A stretch of DNA of 64,000 nt from Candidatus Poseidonia alphae (GCA_002505405.1 DAVD01000027.1:8765-72764); one strand, 5' to 3'. Shown: positions 40,674-49,765, numbered from the stretch's first letter. Notes: a model not told the origin generated them from the sequence alone. Numbers and translations are program-made.

Positions 40674-42110
40674 ATGAAAAAAGGTCAACCACCACCAGCC
40701 TTTGTGGACGAGAGACAAGTTGGGACCTCCCTTCCGGCGCAGGAAGAGGGCGAGGGGACCTCAACAAAACTCAGCGAGTTGAAGGGCAACGATCCGTCGT
40801 TAGGTGCCCTAATCAAGGTGCTTTTGGACGTAAAAACGCTGCCTCACGTGATTCTCATTTTTATTATTTCATCCCTGTTCTATCTTCTGTCGACCAAAGG
40901 CGCCGAACGACTCAGTGCAATGGGGTTCTTATCCCTAACAGGAGGTTACCTCGTTATGGGGTTGCTGTCAAAGTACGAACGAATTGACCGACTTACACGC
41001 CTTCCAGATTTGACCGATGCAGTTGAGGCGGGTCGGATCAAGCGGTTCTTTTTCTCATTCCGAATCTGTTTGCTTCCCCTAGCATTTTCACTGGGTTGGA
41101 TGTTGTTGCTGCTCGCAGTATTGGGTGGTGACGGCCTTGGAGAAAGCATACTTGAATCGCTACCGTTTGTGATGGGAAGTTTGTTTGTATTCTGGGCGGT
41201 GATGCAAGGGAGAAGTTTTGGACACTGGTTGTCTTCAGTCGCCGCTCTTCGATTGCCCGATGATGGTCCACGAAGCGGAGGCCTGAATCTCGTGGTCGGC
41301 GTTCATCTTTTGCTGCTCGTCGTTCTTTCAGGATTGATTCTTGCCGGTGTTGAATTCCTTCAAGGAGAGGGAGATGGATTGGCTCAGGATGTCGCTGAAA
41401 ATGGCCTTTTCTTTCTCGCCTTTGCAGGATTGTTTTTGGCCTCTACCTTTCTGACTTGGAAGCTTCGAGTTGTGGCCTCAAGACATCGCTCCCTGCATCG
41501 TTTTTCTTCACGCTGGTTCTTGCTAACTCAAGCCTTGATTACATGGCATTTGTTGACCGTTTGGCGTCATACTGTCATGTCCACTGGAGGTCCAATCATG
41601 TTGGTTGAGGAATTGGTATTGATGATTTCGACGGTCTTTATGGCCATATGGGGGTTGACTTCGCGTTCCTACAAATCCGTATATCGGTTGGTAGATGAGC
41701 ACAATGCATTGCCGATAGGACTTGCCTTTGGCTATGCTTATGCCGGAAGTGTAGCCATGTTGACGACGGTTCTTGTTGACATTCGTTACGTCATGATCAC
41801 CGGCCATATCGTTGTGATTCTCACGTTCATGTGGATGCAACGAAGGGTCTTGATGAGTGTGCTTGCCGACCACGATTCGACCGTGGGAATCATGCGTACG
41901 ATTCGTGAAGTTCCCGTAGAGGACACGTCGGACAAAGACGGCGGGCGTGGAGATGACCCGTCAGTCTCCAGCGGCTCCGTTGATGCGGAGGGGGCCGGTG
42001 GTTCAGCCGGTATTGCCGTAAGCGAGGAGTGGTCTGAAAACAACTCAAAGGACATCGGCCAGGACGTTGAATGGAGTGCAGAAGACGTCATTGAGTTGGT
42101 TGACGACTAA
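40674..42110 (+). CDS. Polytopic membrane protein of unknown function
   Basis: 478 residues with about nine or ten hydrophobic helices between residues 60 and 405. A polar 55-residue N-terminus precedes them, and an acidic, Ser/Gly-rich C-terminal tail of about 70 residues (EDTSDKDGGRGDD, ending EDVIELVDD) follows. Conserved-looking loops include YERIDRLTRLPDLTDAVEAGRIKR and WRHTVMSTGGP. I do not recognise a transporter or enzyme family. It overlaps the 3' end of the convergent FtsZ-like gene by 4 nt. Confidence 0.75.
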   Translation: MKKGQPPPAFVDERQVGTSLPAQEEGEGTSTKLSELKGNDPSLGALIKVLLDVKTLPHVILIFIISSLFYLLSTKGAERLSAMGFLSLTGGYLVMGLLSKYERIDRLTRLPDLTDAVEAGRIKRFFFSFRICLLPLAFSLGWMLLLLAVLGGDGLGESILESLPFVMGSLFVFWAVMQGRSFGHWLSSVAALRLPDDGPRSGGLNLVVGVHLLLLVVLSGLILAGVEFLQGEGDGLAQDVAENGLFFLAFAGLFLASTFLTWKLRVVASRHRSLHRFSSRWFLLTQALITWHLLTVWRHTVMSTGGPIMLVEELVLMISTVFMAIWGLTSRSYKSVYRLVDEHNALPIGLAFGYAYAGSVAMLTTVLVDIRYVMITGHIVVILTFMWMQRRVLMSVLADHDSTVGIMRTIREVPVEDTSDKDGGRGDDPSVSSGSVDAEGAGGSAGIAVSEEWSENNSKDIGQDVEWSAEDVIELVDD

Positions 42111-43042
42111 GCTGGCTTGATTCCAGAAAGCAACGTGACGACTCGAATCGTATCGACCAAATCTTCACTGACTCGGGCTCCGAGAATAACCTGGGCGTCG
42201 TCGTCGAGGGCTGAAGTAAACAATTCGGCTACTGCATCAACTTGGCCAATGGTCATTCCAAGTCCACCTTCAACCTGAATCAAACATCCTTTCGCACCGC
42301 CGACATCGAGCGCAGCAAGCGGTGCCTTTAGGGCTGATTCCAAGATTCCCTTTGGGTCATCCGGGCGGCCAATTCCGACCAACATTGTGGCCATTCCCTC
42401 TTGGTCCACGATGGCCCTTAAGTCCATCAAGTCCAGATTGATGAGTCCCATTCGCATGAGGGTCCGAACCAATCCGTCTACCAAGTCTTCGATCCATTCG
42501 GCGCCCATCTGCCAGCTCTGACCCTTTTCTCGTGCTTGGCGAGCAAGGCGTTCTAGCGACAATCGGACCGTGACATGAGCGATGCGCTCCAGCCGGTCAA
42601 ATCCGTCTTCAGCAAGAGCCAGACGAGTGGCTTGGGCCTCGAACGGTAGGCCGGCAACGGCGAGGACGATGGCTCCTGATTGTCGTGCCTGGCGAGCAAA
42701 CTCATGGGCGGCTCCGGTTCCGACTCCTCCTCCGAGGCCGGTGAGAAGAATGACCAGCTCGGTGTCCTTCAGGAGTTGCTGAGTCAATTTGTTGAGTCCT
42801 CTCATTCGTTGTTCAGCAAGCGGCGGTAAGGCAGCACAACCCATGCTGTCCAGGGCGTGTCCAAGGCGGAGGACATGAATGGTTTCTCCGGTCTGGAAAC
42901 TGCTGTCATCTGCATCAATCAAAGCAAGATGGGCCCCCTTCCCGCAGCGCTTGTAGGCTTGGTGTGCCCACGAACAGCCAATTCCCCCGACCCCAGCAAT
43001 CAGGATGTTGGAGGGGTCCATGGGCGGCAATGACCGAAGCAT
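42107..43042 (-). CDS. FtsZ/tubulin-superfamily GTPase, divergent
   Basis: 311 residues. The N-terminal nucleotide-binding fold starts ILIAGVGGIGCSW, where bacterial FtsZ has GVGGxGxN, so the Asn is Ser. The tubulin signature, usually GGGTGTG, reads LGGGVGTG at residues 103-110. The C-terminal half matches the FtsZ activation domain: INLDLMDLRAIVDQEGMATMLVGIGR, then LDVGGAKGCLIQVEGGLGMTIGQVDAVAE and DDAQVILGARV. There is no conserved C-terminal tail peptide. It may polymerise for division or shape, but the altered signature suggests a specialised paralogue. The small TPR gene lies 33 nt upstream in the same direction. Confidence 0.82.
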   Translation of the reverse strand: MLRSLPPMDPSNILIAGVGGIGCSWAHQAYKRCGKGAHLALIDADDSSFQTGETIHVLRLGHALDSMGCAALPPLAEQRMRGLNKLTQQLLKDTELVILLTGLGGGVGTGAAHEFARQARQSGAIVLAVAGLPFEAQATRLALAEDGFDRLERIAHVTVRLSLERLARQAREKGQSWQMGAEWIEDLVDGLVRTLMRMGLINLDLMDLRAIVDQEGMATMLVGIGRPDDPKGILESALKAPLAALDVGGAKGCLIQVEGGLGMTIGQVDAVAELFTSALDDDAQVILGARVSEDLVDTIRVVTLLSGIKPA

Positions 43043-43075
43043 CTCCTTGAACTTTGGTGTGCGCGGTGTTGGACT

Positions 43076-43384
43076 TTAATCCACGTAGCGGAGGTATCGG
43101 CGTCTTGCATCCCTTGCCCAAGCGTTGTCGGGCTCGAGGGCAAGAACCCGGTCGTAGTATTGAATTGCATTTTCAAATTCCGATAAATATCGGCCGTACA
43201 AGTGGCCAAGGTTCGAAAGAACAGGAATGCACTCTTCGTCGCCTTTGAGCATTCCAAGAAGTATTTTTTCAGCTGCCCCAAGGGCTCCCTTGAGCATCAA
43301 ATCCTCGGCCTCGTCAAGCAACTCGAGTTGTTTGTCGGAGAGATTGTAGGTGTTGTCGAAGGTATGATTTCCCATGGGTCTCAT
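43076..43384 (-). CDS. Small TPR-repeat protein
   Basis: 102 residues; ATG 43375 (MGNHTFDN) is an alternative start. Two or three tetratricopeptide-like helical hairpins are visible: LLDEAEDLMLKGALGAAEKILLGML, then PVLSNLGHLYGRYLSEFENAIQYYDRVLALEPDNAWAR. No signal peptide. It lies directly upstream of the FtsZ-like gene in the same direction, so it may be an adaptor for that protein. It is divergent from the respiratory operon starting at 43565. Confidence 0.8.
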   Translation of the reverse strand: MRPMGNHTFDNTYNLSDKQLELLDEAEDLMLKGALGAAEKILLGMLKGDEECIPVLSNLGHLYGRYLSEFENAIQYYDRVLALEPDNAWARDARRRYLRYVD

Positions 43385-43564
43385 CCTCTCCGAACGGGTC
43401 GCCCTCCATCAAACCTCCTCCCCGCCAAACCGGCCAAAATAAGCCTTGGGGGCCTGTTGTTCATTTTTCGTGAACAAACGCTACACTGCGCCGCAATTTT
43501 TGTGGCGTTTTGCTGACAATGTTTAAGGAGTCCGTACAAGTCGGAAACATGTAAGGGTGAGGCT

Positions 43565-44410
43565 ATGCTCAAAACCACACGAACGTCCCGAACTTCCCTA
43601 TTGGTCTTGGTAGGGCTTCTTCTGGTCATTCCAGCACTCGCATCTTCCTACCACGGGGGCATTGGTGGCCCCCAATCTCACCAGGGTTCAAACGGCGTCG
43701 TTGAAATTGACGACGTTGCTAAATCTGGCTGCCTCTGCCACAATGAGGTCGCAGACAACTCCGTCCAAATTATCCTTGATGATGTCCCTTACGGCTGGGT
43801 TGCCGGCGAAACCTACACCCTCCGCCTCCAATTGATTGGCGGACCGGAAGCCACGGGCGTTTACACGGCAGGATTTGCGATGCGAGTATCACTCGGAACG
43901 CTGACCGGTGACGACGTCCAAAACTGGGAAATCGACGGCACCGTCGACGAACAGACACTTACTCACACGGAAGCATCAGCCGCAACCAGCGATCGCTCAT
44001 GGACTTTTGATTGGGTGGCGCCAGCGGAAGCAGAAGCTGGCGCTGCAACCTTCTGGATTTCGGGCAACTCGGTCAACGGAGACCAAGGGCCGGGCGTCGA
44101 GGACCGATGGAATCAACTCCAATTCGCCCTTACTGAAGGCGACGACGCATCAACTGCGCTCGGCACCCGCACCCTCTTTGCTGGCGATGGTAACGTCAGC
44201 CCTCCCGAGCCTGACCATCATGGCGTTGACCTCCACCACATGGGTGCTAAGTTGCGTGCCCACTGGCTTGGATTGCTTGGATTCGGTGCTGTGATCGGAG
44301 TTATCGTCTTTGCCGGTCTGCTTCTCCGCTATGGCTTCTCTACATCCTACAAAGGCCGAAGCAACCAGCTCAGGTTGCGCTACAAACTCAATCGAAGAGG
44401 TGACCAGTGA
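43565..44410 (+). CDS. Membrane-anchored extracytoplasmic protein with CxCH motif, Reeler/choice-of-anchor-like
   Basis: 281 residues. The signal segment is at about 10-27 (SLLVLVGLLLVIPALAS). The extracytoplasmic domain starts YHGGIGGPQSHQG and contains SGCLCHNE, then beta-rich sequence (YTLRLQLIGG, GFAMRVSLGTL, WTFDWVAPAEAEAG) typical of Reeler-like/choice-of-anchor V proteins, which usually carry CxxCH. Here the motif is CxCH, so covalent haem c attachment is uncertain. A C-terminal helix lies near 237-257 (WLGLLGFGAVIGVIVFAGLLL), with a basic tail. It is the first gene of the Rieske/cytochrome b operon and may substitute for a cytochrome c-type partner. Confidence 0.75.
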   Translation: MLKTTRTSRTSLLVLVGLLLVIPALASSYHGGIGGPQSHQGSNGVVEIDDVAKSGCLCHNEVADNSVQIILDDVPYGWVAGETYTLRLQLIGGPEATGVYTAGFAMRVSLGTLTGDDVQNWEIDGTVDEQTLTHTEASAATSDRSWTFDWVAPAEAEAGAATFWISGNSVNGDQGPGVEDRWNQLQFALTEGDDASTALGTRTLFAGDGNVSPPEPDHHGVDLHHMGAKLRAHWLGLLGFGAVIGVIVFAGLLLRYGFSTSYKGRSNQLRLRYKLNRRGDQ

Positions 44411-44853
44411 TGGACGACACAATCACAATTTTGTTGCGAGGCGTCGCCGATGGCTCGGTATCGATCGATGATGCACGGACTGCTTTGGAAGACGTGAATT
44501 TGACCGAAGACCAAATGACCTCCGCAATCGACCATGGCGTATTCAATCTCGCGGAGTCCGGAACCATCGTGAGTGCTTCTCTTGCCCCTTCTGGAGGCTC
44601 CTACCTCACGATGTTTTTCTTGGGCTGGGGTCTGTTTTGGATTTGCTACTGGAGTTTCTCAATGATTTACGGCCTCGCAAAGGGTTGGGACCAACAACAA
44701 CTCTCCTTCCATCTCGCCATGACCTTTACCACGCTCATCATGGTCGGCGTAATCTATCTCAAATTTGTTTTACCTGATACGATCATTGTAAAGCATTCTC
44801 AGAACAAGTTTGTTCCTGAGCACATGAAGGATTGGCGGGAGTACAAGTGGTGA
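44410..44853 (+). CDS. Small membrane subunit in the Rieske/cytochrome b operon
   Basis: 147 residues from ATG 44410, which overlaps the upstream stop as TGATG (a GTG three nt earlier is also in frame). The N-terminal 50 residues are soluble and helical (VSIDDARTALEDVNLTEDQM). Two membrane helices follow, about 66-87 (LTMFFLGWGLFWICYWSFSMIY) and 97-117. The C-terminal end is VKHSQNKFVPEHMKDWREYKW. I do not recognise a family. Its place between the CxCH protein and the Rieske gene, 6 nt from the latter, suggests an accessory subunit of the complex. Confidence 0.75.
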   Translation: MDDTITILLRGVADGSVSIDDARTALEDVNLTEDQMTSAIDHGVFNLAESGTIVSASLAPSGGSYLTMFFLGWGLFWICYWSFSMIYGLAKGWDQQQLSFHLAMTFTTLIMVGVIYLKFVLPDTIIVKHSQNKFVPEHMKDWREYKW

Positions 44854-44859
44854 TGAAAC

Positions 44860-45705
44860 ATGGCGCGTGAATACGAACTCAAACCAGCACCCAGTGAAGG
44901 CGCAGCGGATCTTCTTGATGCCACTACTACCATCAATCGTCGTCAATTCCTACGCTACGGGTTCAATACCGCTGCAGGCGTCCTCACGGCATCGTTGGGT
45001 GTGCTCGGCTTTGCTTCGATTTTACTGCCTCCTGGCGGCGGTGGCGGCGGGGATTTGGCCGTTAAGTTCTGGGCGAAGGGCCGTGAAGACTCTGCCTGGT
45101 ACGGTGCGCAACACCTGCAATCGATGACCAAGAGTTCCTTTGTGGCCGAGGCCGCAGCATCCTCAACAAAAACAGCTGGAGCCTCTGGCGTGTGGAACGG
45201 AGTTCCTGTTGTTGTCATGTATGTTGAACATTCAAAGTATGCAGGCACCCCCGATGCCAATGGAAAAGCACGCTTCCAGTTCACTGAAGGTATTGATGAA
45301 ACTGGGAAATACGTTGGCCACTTTGATGACCTCGCTGAAGCGGATCCTCGTTTGATGCCAAGCGAAGACCTCGTCATGGTGTTTGGTCGTTGTACGCACT
45401 TGTGTTGCATCCCAGGTTGGCAACTCGTTTCAAACTCCTACACTGAGGACTCATGGACTCCCGGCGGTGGAGATGATGGCGGAACCAAACTGTTCTGCAT
45501 CTGCCACTCCTCTCGTTTTGACCCAACCGTTCTTGAGATGAACACAAACCGTAACCGGTCCAACGGTGCAACATTCAACTACGCTGGAATCCGCCGTTCA
45601 GGCGGGCCAGCACCGGTGGGCCTCCCCATCATTCCCATTCAATTGAATGGCGATGTTTTGGAAGGTCTTACAGACTACGTGGATTGGTACACATATTGTG
45701 ACTGA
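44860..45705 (+). CDS. Rieske iron-sulfur protein
   Basis: 281 residues. The N-terminus has a Tat-like motif NRRQFLRYG followed by a hydrophobic anchor (about 37-55). The two Rieske boxes are CTHLCC (C178, H180, C183) and CICHSS (C213, C215, H216). The 2Fe-2S ligands C178, H180, C213 and H216 and the disulfide pair C183/C215 are present, but two usually invariant glycines are replaced: G by C182 in box 1 and G by S217 in box 2. About 120 residues lie between the anchor and box 1. It should accept electrons from quinol oxidised by the downstream cytochrome b. Confidence 0.93.
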   Translation: MAREYELKPAPSEGAADLLDATTTINRRQFLRYGFNTAAGVLTASLGVLGFASILLPPGGGGGGDLAVKFWAKGREDSAWYGAQHLQSMTKSSFVAEAAASSTKTAGASGVWNGVPVVVMYVEHSKYAGTPDANGKARFQFTEGIDETGKYVGHFDDLAEADPRLMPSEDLVMVFGRCTHLCCIPGWQLVSNSYTEDSWTPGGGDDGGTKLFCICHSSRFDPTVLEMNTNRNRSNGATFNYAGIRRSGGPAPVGLPIIPIQLNGDVLEGLTDYVDWYTYCD

Positions 45706-45711
45706 GGTGAT

Positions 45712-46581
45712 ATGATGACGACAATGTTCTGGATTCTTTGGTTCTTCATCGCCTTTTTGGTGGTTCTTGTTGCATTTACACTGCGCAAGGAAAATCAAGA
45801 CATGCCCCGCCGTGACATTCTACGTGCTGTAGAATCGACCGGCAAGATGGGCGTGGCCGAACGGTCGTTTTTGTGGGTCTTTTCATGGCTTGATACTCGA
45901 TTCCGTCTCCAGGACTACTGGAACATGTCCAAAGGCGCATATTACAACATGCACCGTCAGATGCCCCTTACTCACGCTGAAAAGTACAAACTGCGCATCA
46001 TTTGGTACTGGTACCCCCTCTACTGCCTTGGAGGAATTTCCTTTCTTTCATTCATTATCTTGGTCATTACAGGAACCGTGCTTGGAATTTACTATGTTCC
46101 CGGCGGAGAAGGAGATCCATCTCCCGCCTATGCGAGCATGGAATACATCATGACACAACTTCCCTTTGGTTACATCCTCCGGGCGGTACACCACTGGACG
46201 ACCCACTTCATGGTTGCAAGCGTCTTTTTGCACATGTGCCGTGTTTACTTTACAGGTGCATACCGAAACCCACGTGAACTTAACTGGCTCATCGGTGTTG
46301 CCTTGATGGCTCTAACCATCGTATTCGGATATTCTGGATACCTCTTGCCGTGGGACAGCCTCGCATACGGTGCCGCAATTATTGGAATCAACTTGGCCAA
46401 TTCGAGTCCGCTGGTTGGAAAGTACGTTGCAACATTGCTGTTTTCTGGCTCTGAATTGACTCCTTTGACGGTTACACGCATGTACTTCATTCACGTGTTC
46501 ATCTTACCTGTAATCGTTACAACACTCATCATCATACATTTGTTTATTGTCTGGGTACAAGGCATTGCGGAGCCGCATTGA
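45712..46581 (+). CDS. Cytochrome b N-terminal subunit (b6-like)
   Basis: 289 residues. It has an extra N-terminal helix (6-24) and a 70-residue cytosolic segment, then the four-helix haem-binding domain. Haem ligands are H160 and H174 in helix B (AVHHWTTHFMVASVFLH) and H261 and H276 in helix D. The 15-residue spacing in helix D is that of cytochrome b6 rather than mitochondrial cytochrome b. Quinol-site sequence GYSGYLLPWD is present. The chain ends after helix D (GIAEPH), so the C-terminal half is in the next gene, as in b6f-type complexes. GAGGTG precedes the start; ATG 45715 is an alternative. Confidence 0.95.
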   Translation: MMTTMFWILWFFIAFLVVLVAFTLRKENQDMPRRDILRAVESTGKMGVAERSFLWVFSWLDTRFRLQDYWNMSKGAYYNMHRQMPLTHAEKYKLRIIWYWYPLYCLGGISFLSFIILVITGTVLGIYYVPGGEGDPSPAYASMEYIMTQLPFGYILRAVHHWTTHFMVASVFLHMCRVYFTGAYRNPRELNWLIGVALMALTIVFGYSGYLLPWDSLAYGAAIIGINLANSSPLVGKYVATLLFSGSELTPLTVTRMYFIHVFILPVIVTTLIIIHLFIVWVQGIAEPH

Positions 46582-46596
46582 TACAGAGGGGAAAAT

Positions 46597-49404
46597 ATGG
46601 GATTAATCGATAATTTTGGCAGAGTCGCCTCCATGTATATGGAGGAAAAGCAACACCTTCAGGAAGCTGAAGAGAAGCGTAAGCGTACCCGAACAGGACA
46701 CGGATTTTGGCCACATGAAGTTCTTCGTGACAGCATCATTTTCGCATCGATGCTTGCGATCCTTCTGTTCTATGCATGGCTCATTCCGCCACCGCTTCAC
46801 GGTGCGGCTGACCCCTATGCACAAGCAGGGTTCGTTTTCCCGGACTGGTATGTTCTGTTCTCATACGGATACTTGCGATGGGGAGAATATTTGCCTCAAT
46901 TCGTTGTACCTACCGGTTTCATAGGGGAAATTGTTGGTCAACCTATGTTCCCTTGGAACGCTGCATGGTGGGGCGCTGCACTTACTGGAATTCCAGTGGG
47001 TATTCTCGCACTTCCCCCGTTCCTCGGTGGCCGTGAAAAGCGACCTGTAGAGGACCCATGGTTCGCTGCAGCAGGAGCAGTTTATCTCGCTCACATTTGG
47101 TTCATCTCTGTGTTTTCAATCAACATCTTCTTGGAACTCTACGGAAAGAACAGGTCTGATTTCTGTAAATTAGATTCACACGGCGATTTGTTGTGTGGTT
47201 ATCGGGAACCGTGGATTGCAGAAGTCTTCAATTCAATACCGTGGGTGATGACCGGGGTTCTGATGTGGATTGTCGTTTACTTCGTAGGTCGAGGACTCCT
47301 CGTTCGTGCTTGGGGTACCAGTTTTAACGTGGCTAGGAGCCGTCAACTTTTGGTTGGTGCTCTGCTTATCTCAACAGCAGCAACCGTTGCTACCTTCGAT
47401 ACATACGACGATGGGTTTTGGGATGCGAAAGGACTCCTTACCATCAAAGATTACGGTGAACTGGAAGCGATGAGAACTCAACCCGTTGACGTTCATGTCC
47501 ACGATACCAATGAATTTACTGATGACCGAGGCTGGTCTGAATCGGGAGTTGTTCCGACTACAGCATTCTTGAACTGGAACATTTACCAACCTGCAAGGTA
47601 CATTATCACGGACTTTGCTGATGCAAACGGGCATCAGGACGCAGCTAATGGAATCAATGCTGCCGCAGGCTCACAAACCTTCAACGGAGGCGAAGGCTGG
47701 AGCACCAACGGTACCTTTGATGTTACTGAAGATACAAACTCGTTCCCCGATGGTCACCCAGAAGAGTTAGAATCGCTCACTTCGGATTTCGCATGTGAGT
47801 TCCGTTCAAGCGAGCGTAAGATCAACGGTGTATCGACTCAAAGCATGGTGACTACCACACTTGTTGTGACCAACGCCGCAGGTTCTGAGGTTGTATCCTT
47901 CTCCAATTGCGAAGGCGCTACGACCGAGTTGACTGTCGGTACATACTCCTACACCTACGACGTTACCGTCAACGGAGCCCTTGCCCTGAATGACAGCATC
48001 ACGACCGAAACCAGTTTCTCGATGAAATCTTTCCAACCGCTCCTCGTCTGGGATGAAAATGCTCCTGCAACACTTGCAGGCCACACCGTGAACCTTTCCA
48101 GTGCCGAAGAAATGGCACTTGGTGGCTCAGCCTTCTCATCGATTGAAAACCCAACCTACCATACCAACCCTAAATCATTGGATGCAAAGTTGACGTATGC
48201 TATGTTCATTCCTTGCGTTACCTTTGGAGCCATTGTCTTTGTCTTGTTGCGATACATGGCCCGTGGCTATGAGTTTGAGATGAACAAATGCTACGGCTGT
48301 GACCTTTGTGACGATGCTTGCCCGGTTCGATTGTTTAACGGTGGAGATAAATTGAACATCATTTACAACACTTGGAACAACGAAGACGACGGTGTACCGA
48401 TGTATTCCTGTCTCACGTGCTCTGCATGTACTAATGCATGTCCACAACTTGTTGACTACGACTCATACGTTGATATTCGCCGAAGTCTCATCGTCGGTGG
48501 TCCACAAGCCGAGATACCTCACACCGTCCTACAGGCAGTTCTTTCTGCGGAAGCCGACGAAGCGGCTGATGTGGAATTCATCGCAACCGAAGATTACCCC
48601 ATCACATCGAACATTGGTTACTATCCTGGTTGTGTTGACTACCTTGACCAAGAAATGGTATTCTCACACGTTAACGAAGGTACCATGAATTTGGGCGACT
48701 CCACCACTGCGGCTTTCACGCTCTTTGAAGAGATGGGAACCGATGTATCTTACTTGGGCCGTGACTTCTTGAAATGCTGTGGTCACGACCAAAAGTGGCA
48801 AGGCCTCGATGAAGTCTTTGAGAAGCTCAAGGCTTACAACCAACGCAAGATCCACGAATCTGGTATTGACACGCTTGTTTCTTCTTGTGCAGAATGTTTC
48901 AGAACGTTTGCCCGAGACTATGAGTTGGAAGACGTCAAAGTCATGCATACCACGGAATTCCTCATTGAACAAGGCTTTGACATGAACCTGAAGTCCGAAG
49001 AAACCACGGTGACATACCACGATCCATGCCGTCTTGGCCGCCAAATGGGAATTTACGACGAGCCTCGTGACCTCATCAATGCGGTCGAAGGTGTTGAGAT
49101 TGTCGAGATGGAACACCATGGAGAAGACGCCATGTGTTGCGGTGTTTCCAGTATGATGTCTTGCAATGAAGACGCTCGTTCCTTGAGAGTTTCCCGAATG
49201 GAAGAAGTTCGTGCAACGGGAGCTGAAACCATGCTCACATCATGCCCCAAGTGTGTCTCTCACTTTGAGTGCCTCAAGTTTGAAGGCGATGAAGCATACG
49301 AAGACATTGAAATTTTGGATGTCGTTTCATTCCTTGCTCGTCAAGTTAACGAAAAGAAGGCGCAAGCAGTTGAGTCCAACGTTGGCGAAACTGTTGAAGC
49401 TTGA
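46597..49404 (+). CDS. Fusion: cytochrome b subunit IV-like domain + extracytoplasmic domain + HdrD/GlpC-like Fe-S and CCG domains
   Basis: 935 residues in one frame. Residues 40-260 resemble cytochrome b subunit IV: FPDWYVLFSYGYLRW (PEWY-like motif at 82-85), then several membrane helices. Residues about 270-530 are a soluble, probably extracytoplasmic, insertion with N-x-S/T sites. A helix at about 533-555 leads to a cytosolic module. That module has two 4Fe-4S motifs (C565, C568, C571, C575; C605, C608, C611, C615) and two CCG domains (C727-C728-G with C764/C767; C847-C848-G followed by CPKC), as in heterodisulfide reductase HdrD/HdrB, GlpC and LutA. It starts 15 nt after cytochrome b. The frame is uninterrupted and all ligands appear intact. 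Confidence 0.93.
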   Translation: MGLIDNFGRVASMYMEEKQHLQEAEEKRKRTRTGHGFWPHEVLRDSIIFASMLAILLFYAWLIPPPLHGAADPYAQAGFVFPDWYVLFSYGYLRWGEYLPQFVVPTGFIGEIVGQPMFPWNAAWWGAALTGIPVGILALPPFLGGREKRPVEDPWFAAAGAVYLAHIWFISVFSINIFLELYGKNRSDFCKLDSHGDLLCGYREPWIAEVFNSIPWVMTGVLMWIVVYFVGRGLLVRAWGTSFNVARSRQLLVGALLISTAATVATFDTYDDGFWDAKGLLTIKDYGELEAMRTQPVDVHVHDTNEFTDDRGWSESGVVPTTAFLNWNIYQPARYIITDFADANGHQDAANGINAAAGSQTFNGGEGWSTNGTFDVTEDTNSFPDGHPEELESLTSDFACEFRSSERKINGVSTQSMVTTTLVVTNAAGSEVVSFSNCEGATTELTVGTYSYTYDVTVNGALALNDSITTETSFSMKSFQPLLVWDENAPATLAGHTVNLSSAEEMALGGSAFSSIENPTYHTNPKSLDAKLTYAMFIPCVTFGAIVFVLLRYMARGYEFEMNKCYGCDLCDDACPVRLFNGGDKLNIIYNTWNNEDDGVPMYSCLTCSACTNACPQLVDYDSYVDIRRSLIVGGPQAEIPHTVLQAVLSAEADEAADVEFIATEDYPITSNIGYYPGCVDYLDQEMVFSHVNEGTMNLGDSTTAAFTLFEEMGTDVSYLGRDFLKCCGHDQKWQGLDEVFEKLKAYNQRKIHESGIDTLVSSCAECFRTFARDYELEDVKVMHTTEFLIEQGFDMNLKSEETTVTYHDPCRLGRQMGIYDEPRDLINAVEGVEIVEMEHHGEDAMCCGVSSMMSCNEDARSLRVSRMEEVRATGAETMLTSCPKCVSHFECLKFEGDEAYEDIEILDVVSFLARQVNEKKAQAVESNVGETVEA

Positions 49405-49474
49405 AGTCAAAGTGAATCGTTGAACTTCGTTGCATCCTCAGGATGCGGTAACGACGGTACGAATGGATTCGTTT

Positions 49475-49765
49475 TTAGTCGTCCGATTCGTTTTCTTCAT
49501 CCTCGTTCATACCTACGATTTCGTAGTTTGACGGGAAGAGAGCAACGATGATTCCGGCCAATAGAGAAATAAATCCCCAGGTGAAATTCTGATAGTAGAT
49601 CAGCAACTCAAGTGAAAGTGCAACCAAGAAGAGTCCTCCAATGTTTGATGTCCAAACGAGCGTCTTGAACGTTGATAGGCTTACTCCAGTGGTGCCTGGG
49701 TTACGGTAAGGTCCGAACTCCCCGCCAAATCGTTGAGCTGATGGGTCTTTTCCTTTCTTTGACAT
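49475..49765 (-). CDS. Small two-helix membrane protein
   Basis: 96 residues. The polar N-terminus (about 1-32) includes RFGGEFGPYRNPGTTG. Two membrane helices follow at about 36-57 (LVWTSNIGGLFLVALSLELLI) and 62-80 (TWGFISLLAGIIVALFP), then a very acidic tail. The family is not recognised. It lies 14 nt after the ferredoxin gene on the same strand and faces the Hdr-like fusion gene with 70 nt between their ends. Confidence 0.7.
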   Translation of the reverse strand: MSKKGKDPSAQRFGGEFGPYRNPGTTGVSLSTFKTLVWTSNIGGLFLVALSLELLIYYQNFTWGFISLLAGIIVALFPSNYEIVGMNEDEENESDD

